From positions 1 through 31,304 of the forward strand of contig JAJDBA010000043.1 in NCBI GenBank assembly GCA_029261675.1: a DNA stretch of 31,304 nt. Direction: 5' to 3'. The notes beneath the pieces are model-generated. The model worked only from the letters and a program-made list of their open reading frames with translations. It searched no databases and was not told where the DNA came from. Shown here in pieces: positions 25,300-31,304 of this stretch. The stretch is from Nitrospinaceae bacterium. GTDB taxonomy: Bacteria > Nitrospinota > Nitrospinia > Nitrospinales > VA-1. The position numbers and the translations under genes were made by a program. Numbering within the stretch: position 1 is the first letter of the stretch; every line of letters begins with the position of its first letter.

Positions 25300-25396
25300 T
25301 TAAAAATGTTTTTCTATAGGCAATTTGCGCTGGCCCAATATTAAGAGAGTATCATAATTTCAACTCAGCTCACTAGCATTCAAAAAGAAAACAGAC

Positions 25397-25434
25397 AAAA
25401 AAAAACCCCCCGACCCAAAGGCCGGAGGGTTTTT
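25397..25434 (-). terminator. Rho-independent terminator of the porin gene
   Basis: AAAAACCC at 25401-25408 pairs with GGGTTTTT at 25427-25434, continued by CCG/CGG after one mismatch, with a ten-base loop. On the minus strand the hairpin is followed by nine T (25405-25397). It lies 12 bases past the porin stop codon. Confidence 0.9.
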
Positions 25435-25446
25435 GTAAAGACAAAC

Positions 25447-26964
25447 TTAGAACTTTACATCAAACTGAACATAACCCCAGTTTGCATCGTCAGATCCAAC
25501 TGATCCTGCAGGATCATTTCTGATATTGCGAAAGGTGTTAGATCCTTGAAAGTTTGACCAACCAAGAATAATATTGGTGTTGGCGTTGTACTTGTTTACG
25601 AGAGTAATATCGTACTCTGTACCCAAGTAATTATCAAGGAATCCAGTACCAACTGAATTATTCGCTTGTATCGTTGTTAAACCCTGTGTCATTCGTGGGT
25701 TGGAGTTAGGATTTTCTGCGGTAAGGAAAACATGTCCATCCGCCTTCAAAGTCCAACCAGGCATTGGGCTGAACTTTGTTTTTACTGCAATATCCTGTAG
25801 TCCCAAACCATTAGTTCCTTGGCTATTACCACTACCTATTGCCAGAAAGACATCTTGCAAGCCATAGAACTTGTGACCGGTGTCAAACAAAGTGTTGAAT
25901 GAATTATATTCACCATTTGCAGCATCTGCATCTGAAGTTCCTGATAGGTAATCATACCATAAAGTCAAACCAGGCTTGAACATAACGTTATTGAAAGTTT
26001 TTCCAACACGCACACCCAGCATATGAGCACCACGACTAACTTGACCTGCCTGACCTGCAGCATAAGGGGTACCAGCAGCACGACTGCCGTTTACGCGTAG
26101 AGATTGGTTATCTGCTTGACCACCTTGGTAGTATGCTTCTAGGCGGTAGTCAATACCAAACAGCTGACCTGCCTGTCGACCACCAACGGTGTGGATTGTG
26201 TCTGTACCATTAATGGCACAAGAAGATGATGCTCCACCACCACAACCATCATCCAAAAAGGAGTAGATAGCTGAAAATGTACCACCGAGAACGCCTTTAT
26301 ATTGGAAATAAACAACATGGTTTTCGCCATCTTCCTGATCTCCAGGATCATCGGTACGTCCAAGCTCTCGGGTAATAATGTACATATAAGAGAGTGACAT
26401 ATTGTCATGAACGTGGTCCAAGCGAGCCGCATCATGTGTCTGCATACCCGGTGTCCAGATGGTGTTACCATACAAACGCCAGCCATCTAGTTTGATTTCC
26501 TGTCGTCCCAATTTCAGATCCATAGCAACCGGCAGGTTGGCAAAGTTTTTCAGTGTGAAATAAGCCTGATGGACACCCACGGAAGCATCGGTGTTATTAG
26601 GCGAGTATGATGCGTTGCCACTACCTTGTCCCTGGTTGGCTAAACCACCCGCCACACCATTTCCACCGTTACCCCAGGTGCGAACGCTTTGCAACTGAAT
26701 GAAAGCAGAAGTGCTGTCGTTGACATTGGCAGTAGCTGCAAGTCGAACCGAACTGAATACAAAATCGTCCGGAGCGGTCGCATCGCTAAACGCAGATGTG
26801 CCTGCACCCTGACCACCAACTCCAGCGCCATTACTGTGTTCGTTTACTTCCCAGCGAGATCGAATCTGACCGCTGAATGAAATGTCGGCTGCTTTAGCAA
26901 TTTCGGTCGATACAAAAAATGCAACGACAGCCATTGCGGCTACAGTCAAAAAATTCTTTTTCAT
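25447..26964 (-). CDS. Outer-membrane beta-barrel porin, alginate-export-like
   Basis: A 505-residue protein with signal peptide MKKNFLTVAAMAVVAFF...AKA|AD and a mature start ISFSGQIRSRWEVNEH. Alternating amphipathic strands run throughout, with the segment DLKLGRQEIKLDGWRLYG (about residues 155-172) typical of the alginate_exp/OprE-like barrel family, and a C-terminal strand WGYVQFDVKF ending in Phe, the classical outer-membrane sorting signal. Gly/Asn-rich loops suggest surface exposure. The ribosome site GGAGGAG (26972-26978) is very strong, and there is a promoter and a terminator of its own, so it is likely highly expressed as a single gene. The transported substrate is unknown. Confidence 0.85.
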   Translation of the reverse strand: MKKNFLTVAAMAVVAFFVSTEIAKAADISFSGQIRSRWEVNEHSNGAGVGGQGAGTSAFSDATAPDDFVFSSVRLAATANVNDSTSAFIQLQSVRTWGNGGNGVAGGLANQGQGSGNASYSPNNTDASVGVHQAYFTLKNFANLPVAMDLKLGRQEIKLDGWRLYGNTIWTPGMQTHDAARLDHVHDNMSLSYMYIITRELGRTDDPGDQEDGENHVVYFQYKGVLGGTFSAIYSFLDDGCGGGASSSCAINGTDTIHTVGGRQAGQLFGIDYRLEAYYQGGQADNQSLRVNGSRAAGTPYAAGQAGQVSRGAHMLGVRVGKTFNNVMFKPGLTLWYDYLSGTSDADAANGEYNSFNTLFDTGHKFYGLQDVFLAIGSGNSQGTNGLGLQDIAVKTKFSPMPGWTLKADGHVFLTAENPNSNPRMTQGLTTIQANNSVGTGFLDNYLGTEYDITLVNKYNANTNIILGWSNFQGSNTFRNIRNDPAGSVGSDDANWGYVQFDVKF

Positions 26965-26971
26965 GCTTTTT

Positions 26972-26978
26972 CTCCTCC
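26972..26978 (-). promoter_or_regulatory. Strong ribosome binding site of the porin gene
   Basis: GGAGGAG seven bases before the ATG at 26962-26964 closely complements the 16S rRNA tail and fixes the start. Confidence 0.85.
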
Positions 26979-27118
26979 AAGTTTTGTTGATGACTGAACT
27001 ACTTTTTTTTGAACATTAATACTGTTTGAACTTTTTAATACTATTAAACTCGTTAAGTAAGTTATTGAAACCTTACGCAATAGACCTGTTCACGTGGAAT
27101 TGCATTAAAATCCCTGAA

Positions 27119-27147
27119 AAGATACCATTAAACCAAATAGAAATCAA
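27119..27147 (-). promoter_or_regulatory. Probable sigma-70-type promoter of the porin gene
   Basis: On the minus strand TTGATT (27147-27142) is followed after exactly 17 bases by TATCTT (27124-27119), each four of six consensus bases. Transcription would start near 27112 and give a ~150-base leader that includes the near-palindrome TTCCACGTGAA around 27090-27101. Confidence 0.5.
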
Positions 27148-27293
27148 AGGTTTTTTGGTATTTTCTTGATTTTTTTACCTTGTGTTTCCTGCTAATCCAC
27201 TGTGATTTAATTATATTAGAAAAAAGGTGATATTAAAACCCTTATTTTGTCACAAATATGATGGCTACAGATAATTCCTAATCACGATTGAGA

Positions 27294-27425
27294 ATAGAAT
27301 GAAGCAGTCCAAAGAATCGACTTTGCCGATGCGAAGCGGTTTGCATGGTCTTCATATCTATGAGTGATCGGCTTTCAAGCCTCAAATAGGCTGACAGGCT
27401 ACCTCCTCTCAGCCGTCAAGCGGCT
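27294..27425. other. Highly self-complementary intergenic segment
   Basis: ATAG (27294-27297) plus ATGAAG (27299-27304) pair with CTTCAT (27350-27355) plus CTAT (27358-27361). Inside, CAAAG/CTTTG (27310-27314, 27321-27325) and CCG/CGG (27326-27328, 27337-27339) can form two further stems. GCCGAT (27325-27330) can instead pair with ATCGGC (27367-27372). A chain of short hairpins follows to 27425 (for example GGCTGA/TCAGCC and AGCCG/CGGCT). It lies upstream of the porin promoter and downstream of the VCBS-type gene. Apart from this and the porin promoter, 26979-27464 shows no gene. Confidence 0.5.
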
Positions 27426-27464
27426 TTGTCGTTCGAAATAACGATCTTTATGCCATTATTGTTT

Positions 27465-29318
27465 CTACCTGGAGGGCTTTTCCGCTTTCCAGAAATAAGT
27501 CGAAAAAGTGCTGGTGCCACTAGATGCCTCACTGGAGGTAAAGCTTTTCTCTGTCCTGAGAATGTGCACATCCGCGCCAGCATTGCCTTTTCGGGGTACG
27601 ACACGAAAAGCACCCAGATAACCTTTTTGTTTGCTGGAATCGAAAATTTTTTCAAAACCTTCCCTGTTTACCCCCAAAATTGTAAGGCCCGAGTTGTTCA
27701 CGATCACCAACCGTTTTAAAAATGCCCCTCCCGCCGTATAATTTTTAGGAAGAACCAGAAATCGTTTTTGACCGTTTTTCACAAACTGGAGTCGGCTTTT
27801 ATAGCGTATAGGTTTACCCAGTATATCTCCGGCGATATCATCGATGACTCCGACATCAATTAAACGGGGATCGCGACCGTAATATTCATCTGATTTTACT
27901 ACGACCTTGCCATTAGGGGCATATACCCGTAAATGGTAATTATCGTCTAGAATTACGGTTTCCTTGGTCTTGTTTCCGCTGAGGTTGGTTTGTGTCAACC
28001 CGTAAAGGATAAAGTGCTTACCGTGAATCTTCGGGGTATTTATTTTGCGGCTTTGGAGATAACGGTTATTTTTAAAGATCACCTTCTTTATGGGGCCAAT
28101 AAAGGGGGTTTCATATCCCGAACTCTGTGATAATAAGGTCGGCTTTTCTCCAAAGGGGCGAATGATACGGAAATAAAGGTTCACGTCTTTCCATAAATGT
28201 TTGAACCCTTTTTTCCCCGGCTGTCGTTCTAGGACAAAAGATTCCAGTTTGTCACCATTCTGATTGGTGACAAAAATTTCGTCGCGGCCATTGCCGTTGA
28301 TATCGCCGACATCAACACCTAGAATGCGGTTGATCCCTTTTTTGGTTTTTAACTGGGCTATTTTTTTTAATTTGCCTTTTTTTAGCTTGTAGGCCATGAC
28401 CCGGTACTGGTCGACGAGAATGTATTCGTTGTTGCCGTCTCCGTCCAGGTCTCCGACATCGAAGTCCACCACCTCGTAAGGGAACTCTTCTTTATCGATG
28501 AACTTAAAATGTTTTTTCTTCGCGTTAAAACTCGTTTGCGGGCCTCTTCTCGCTTCCCGGCGAGCTTCTGCGGCGGGTAGGTCATCTGATAGTACTTTGG
28601 CTTGTTTTTGCAGTGAACCATCTTTTGCAGAGACCAGTTTGTAACTCAGCACCATTTTTCCTTTTATAGTGCGAACATTGGGAAGCAAAATGAGGTCAGC
28701 ATTTACTTTTCGATTCAGTCGACTGAGGTTTTTGGATTTTAAGGCAGAGGTTTCGTTCAGTTTTTCATCAGCCATCCACAGTCCAAAATCAAATGCCGGG
28801 ACTTCAAACCGCGGGTGCTGGTTTAGTTTCTCTTCCAGATTGAAGCGCAACCGATCGGCATCAATTTTTTCTCGTGTTTTAATTGTAGGGGGTGCCACCA
28901 AAAAGGTCAGTTTCTGGAACGGACTTCTCACACCATCGCCTTTTTTAGCCAAAACAGTCGGATTGGTAGCGCGGGCGTGGGAAAAGTCTTTTCGGACTTC
29001 TAATATTTCGATTTCTCCCAGATCGGTTTCCTTGCGGCCGACTTTCTTCTTCGTTATCGGATGAAAAAGTTCCATACCATAACGGATCAGTTTCAGACGG
29101 TCGCCTTTTTTCACATCCATGCTGCGTTTGAGGTCGAGAGTAAGGCCGCTACCTTCCACAGCAATGACATAGCCTTCCAGCGGGGGGTAAAGCGATTCAA
29201 TTTGGGAAACGATGCGGTCTAGAGTTGCATCAGACTGGGCAAAAGCTAGTCCCGGCAAAAAAGCGGCTAGTGAAATTATGGCAATAAGAATTGCAATGTT
29301 TATTTTCGCTTTGTGCAT
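27465..29318 (-). CDS. Secreted protein with FG-GAP/VCBS-type repeats
   Basis: The start is taken at ATG 29318, where GAG lies seven bases upstream, giving 617 residues; a TTG at 29330 is less likely. A signal peptide (HKAKINIAILIAIISLAAFL... ending FAQ) leads to a domain of ~100 residues resembling the C-terminal barrel of FlgT-like proteins (GYVIAVEGSGLTLDLKRSMD, KKGDRLKLIRYGMEL). A second alpha/beta-looking domain follows (LVAPPTIKTREKIDADRLRF). Then come calcium-loop repeats DVGDLDGDGNNEYILV and DVGDINGNGRDEIFV, typical of FG-GAP/VCBS beta-propellers. It is probably a periplasmic or surface protein. Exact role unknown. Confidence 0.75.
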   Translation of the reverse strand: MHKAKINIAILIAIISLAAFLPGLAFAQSDATLDRIVSQIESLYPPLEGYVIAVEGSGLTLDLKRSMDVKKGDRLKLIRYGMELFHPITKKKVGRKETDLGEIEILEVRKDFSHARATNPTVLAKKGDGVRSPFQKLTFLVAPPTIKTREKIDADRLRFNLEEKLNQHPRFEVPAFDFGLWMADEKLNETSALKSKNLSRLNRKVNADLILLPNVRTIKGKMVLSYKLVSAKDGSLQKQAKVLSDDLPAAEARREARRGPQTSFNAKKKHFKFIDKEEFPYEVVDFDVGDLDGDGNNEYILVDQYRVMAYKLKKGKLKKIAQLKTKKGINRILGVDVGDINGNGRDEIFVTNQNGDKLESFVLERQPGKKGFKHLWKDVNLYFRIIRPFGEKPTLLSQSSGYETPFIGPIKKVIFKNNRYLQSRKINTPKIHGKHFILYGLTQTNLSGNKTKETVILDDNYHLRVYAPNGKVVVKSDEYYGRDPRLIDVGVIDDIAGDILGKPIRYKSRLQFVKNGQKRFLVLPKNYTAGGAFLKRLVIVNNSGLTILGVNREGFEKIFDSSKQKGYLGAFRVVPRKGNAGADVHILRTEKSFTSSEASSGTSTFSTYFWKAEKPSR

Positions 29319-29346
29319 ATTTGAGCTCAAAAAATTATAAGCAACA

Positions 29347-29363
29347 CCCCTTTTCTCAAGGGG
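29347..29363. repeat. Small hairpin between moeA and the VCBS-type gene
   Basis: CCCCTT (29347-29352) pairs with AAGGGG (29358-29363) around five bases. It lies after the moeA stop on the minus strand and might weakly end that transcript; no T-run follows at once. Confidence 0.35.
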
Positions 29364-29375
29364 ATATTGGGGTTT

Positions 29376-30590
29376 CTATGTATCCAGTAACTGAACGGCT
29401 ACTTGTGCACCTTCTTTAATTTCAGACTCTTCCAGAGGGAAAATCAGCAGTCCATTAGCGTTGGCGGCAGATTTTAAAATCCCTGACCCCTGTTCGCCAG
29501 CGGGAGTGACGGTATATTCGCCATTGCTTGATGAAACAATCGCACTTAAAAAATGCAGTCGTCCTGGTTTTTTGTGGATGGTTCGTGTCAGTTTGGCTTG
29601 CACGGTTTGGTGTCGCAAGTCTGCGGCTCCCATCACTTTTTTCAGAGAAGGGCGGACAAACTGTTCAAAAGAAACAAATGAGGAAACCGGGTTGCCGGGC
29701 AGTCCGAAAATAGGCGTGTCGCCGATGCGGCCAAAAGCCAGGGGCTTGCCCGGTTTCATGGCAACTTTCCAGAAAAGCATTTCCTGACCCATCTTTTGCA
29801 GACTGGCTTTGACAAGATCGTAGTCCCCTACCGATACGCCGCCTGATGAAACTACGATATCGGCTTTCAGTGCCCACTCAAACTTTTCCATCAAATCTTT
29901 TTCTGTGTCTTTGGCGATCCCTAAATAAATAGGCAGGCCGCCTGCCGAGCGGATTTGTGCCGCCAGCATATGACCATTGCTGTTATAAATTTGGGGTCCT
30001 TCCGGTTTCTGGTCGAGCTCGAGAATTTCGTCTCCGGTGGAAAGAATGGAAACAGTGGGGCGCTGACCCACAGCCACTTGCGATCGGCCAACCACGGCCA
30101 TCATACCAATATGAGCAGGACTCAGAGTGACGCCTTTTTTAATGACGGTTTCACCTTTTTGAACATCTTCGCCAGCCTTGCGGATGTTTTCTTCGACATC
30201 AGCACGGTCTTTCGCGAGAATGAAGTTACCCTCTTTATCCGTATCTTCCTGCATCAATACCGCGTTGGCCCCTTCCGGGATGGGCGCTCCGGTCATAATG
30301 CGCATGGCCTGGCCCGGTTTTAATATGCCTTTCGCACTATAACCCGCGGCAATTTCTTCGACCACTTCGAGTTTGACGGGAGAATCGGGAGTGGCGGTGG
30401 CAATGTCTTCTGCGATCAACGCGTAGCCATCCATCGCCGAGTTATCGAGCGGCGGATTGTTTAACCCGGCAACGATATCTTCCGCAAGTACCCTTCCTAA
30501 TGCTTGACCCAGAGAAACTTTTTCAACGCCTTTGAAATGTATTTTTTCGAGGATTTTTTTCAGTGCTTCCTCGACGGGAATCTGACTCAT
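29376..30590 (-). CDS. moeA: Molybdopterin molybdenumtransferase MoeA
   Basis: A 404-residue protein that inserts molybdenum into adenylated molybdopterin. Seen in order: NPPLDNSAMDGYALIA (residues ~45-60), MTGAPIPEGANAVLMQEDTD, LSPAHIGMMAVVG, ILSTGDEILE with YNSNGHMLAAQIRSAGG, VSSGGVSVGDYDLVKASL and GLPGNPVSSFVSFEQFV. These are the full set of MoeA motifs, and the length is normal (~400). Its ATG overlaps the stop of the mobA-type gene (ATGA, 30587-30590), so the two are translationally coupled parts of molybdenum-cofactor synthesis. Confidence 0.96.
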   Translation of the reverse strand: MSQIPVEEALKKILEKIHFKGVEKVSLGQALGRVLAEDIVAGLNNPPLDNSAMDGYALIAEDIATATPDSPVKLEVVEEIAAGYSAKGILKPGQAMRIMTGAPIPEGANAVLMQEDTDKEGNFILAKDRADVEENIRKAGEDVQKGETVIKKGVTLSPAHIGMMAVVGRSQVAVGQRPTVSILSTGDEILELDQKPEGPQIYNSNGHMLAAQIRSAGGLPIYLGIAKDTEKDLMEKFEWALKADIVVSSGGVSVGDYDLVKASLQKMGQEMLFWKVAMKPGKPLAFGRIGDTPIFGLPGNPVSSFVSFEQFVRPSLKKVMGAADLRHQTVQAKLTRTIHKKPGRLHFLSAIVSSSNGEYTVTPAGEQGSGILKSAANANGLLIFPLEESEIKEGAQVAVQLLDT

Positions 30591-31304
30591 GATGGTTCCT
30601 TCTTTTGATATACGATTATTCTCATGTTTCTCTTCTCATAATCTTCTGCTGTGTTGATGTTCATAAACTTTGACCGGTCCGCTTCGTGGATCTTTACTTT
30701 TTTAAATGGGAGTGCCTCAATAATTCTGGACATGGAAAGCTCTCGTCTTGACATGGCTTCAAAAAGAGGAACGATGAATTTGGGTTCGTAAATGGCGCAC
30801 ATTGGCTCATAACCGAAACGGCCTTTTTGAACATAGCAGGTACCATATCTTAATGGGTCTCGCTTTTGTAATATTGTCTCGAAATCTTCTTCTTTTAAAA
30901 AGGGCATATCGCATGCGGTTATCATCCACGCCTTATCTGGGAATTTTGCCATCAAAGTCGCCAGTCCTCCTACAGGTCCCAGTTGGATGTGTTCGTCATT
31001 GATACGCTCGACATTATTGATATTTGTCAAAGAACTCATATCCAGATCGGCCCGCGAGGAAAGAAATACTTTATTGCAAAATTTGCTCACAAGTTTGACC
31101 GCCTTCTCTGTTCCTGTTATGCCTTCATAGTTTAGCGAAAACTTTGGTTTTCCCATCCGCTTACTTTCACCTCCTACAAAAACAGCTCCATATAGTTCGC
31201 TGGCACATCTTTTAAAATGACCATTGACAAAATCAAAGATTTTTTCTATCTCGTCACGATGGAATAGAGGAATGCCCTGCTCAACAAACTTTTCTAGTGT
31301 TCCC
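30587..31304 (-). CDS. mobA: MobA-type molybdenum cofactor guanylyltransferase, with an N-terminal extension (5' end outside the window)
   Basis: The frame is open to the window edge (238 codons seen). From residue ~42 it has FVGGESKRMGKPKFSLNYEG, the GTP-binding loop of MobA, then QLGPVGGLATLM, ITACDMPFLKEED and NINTAEDYEKR, matching nucleotidyltransferases that attach GMP to molybdopterin. The ATG inside GGESKRMGK (31156) lies within the catalytic loop, so it cannot be the start. The ~40 residues before it (VEQGIPLFHRDEIEKIFDFV) precede the MobA domain and look like the tail of MobB, suggesting a MobB-MobA fusion; this part is inferred from a short stretch. Coupled to moeA. Confidence 0.85.
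   Translation of the reverse strand, partial: GTLEKFVEQGIPLFHRDEIEKIFDFVNGHFKRCASELYGAVFVGGESKRMGKPKFSLNYEGITGTEKAVKLVSKFCNKVFLSSRADLDMSSLTNINNVERINDEHIQLGPVGGLATLMAKFPDKAWMITACDMPFLKEEDFETILQKRDPLRYGTCYVQKGRFGYEPMCAIYEPKFIVPLFEAMSRRELSMSRIIEALPFKKVKIHEADRSKFMNINTAEDYEKRNMRIIVYQKKEPS

Noticed and set aside
27325..27345. A possible GEMM (c-di-GMP) riboswitch because of GCAAACC and GGCAAAG
   Set aside because: The order and spacing of the surrounding conserved bases do not fit the GEMM pattern, and the second half is missing.
27370..27425. A TPP-riboswitch-like GGCTGAGAGG on the minus strand
   Set aside because: The remaining conserved TPP elements (ACC...GAACCTGAT and the CGTAGGGA end) are absent, and no thiamine gene is nearby.
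29334..29339. A TATAAT upstream of the VCBS-type gene
   Set aside because: It lies too close to the start codon and has no -35 at a usable distance.
1..31304. CRISPR arrays, tRNA or rRNA genes, insertion-sequence transposases
   Set aside because: I found no regularly spaced direct repeats, cloverleaf-forming tRNA ends, rRNA signatures or transposase motifs.

Overview
The window looks like a chromosomal segment of a Gram-negative, AT-leaning environmental bacterium. Outer-membrane features (a SurA-like chaperone, a signal-peptide beta-barrel porin), a hopanoid-type epimerase, a CruF-like carotenoid enzyme and a molybdenum-cofactor pair fit a marine lineage such as Nitrospinota. That placement is a guess from gene content; no rRNA is present. 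The standard genetic code is indicated by prfB (RF2) with its own programmed frameshift.

Layout: (1) 1-3728, minus strand: the start of a B12-binding radical SAM protein and a very large GT-C/TPR/GT2 glycosyltransferase interrupted by an in-frame TGA. (2) 3868-6139, plus strand: prfB with a hairpin leader, translationally coupled to an RNase Z-like hydrolase. (3) 6182-18589: a glycan-assembly region with three SAM-dependent/sugar-modifying enzymes, three GT-C membrane proteins or parts, several GT2 and GT4 transferases, a flippase-like membrane protein and a DUF2304/GT2 pair. Two more glycosyltransferase genes here are broken (an amber codon, and a frameshift at a run of nine A), and one GT-C appears split in two. 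(4) 18880-20458, minus strand: four consecutive genes that are each just one cyclic-nucleotide-binding domain, then a LOG-family gene. (5) 21816-22220, plus strand: two tandem 65-residue, two-helix membrane proteins. (6) 22213-25156, minus strand: CruF-like, HpnA-like and SurA-like genes with palindromic intergenic repeats. (7) 25397-29318, minus strand: a porin with promoter and terminator, a strongly self-complementary intergenic stretch, and a secreted FG-GAP/VCBS-type protein. (8) 29376-31304, minus strand: moeA and a mobA-type gene that enters from outside the window.

The glycosyltransferases probably build a surface glycan on polyprenyl carriers: DPM-like GT2 enzymes make lipid-linked sugars, GT-C enzymes use them on the outer face, and GT4/GT2 enzymes act in the cytoplasm. 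The most unusual block is the quartet of effector-less cyclic-nucleotide-binding proteins. The most puzzling pattern is that all three clear gene lesions fall in glycosyltransferase genes, which could mean decay, switching or sequence error.
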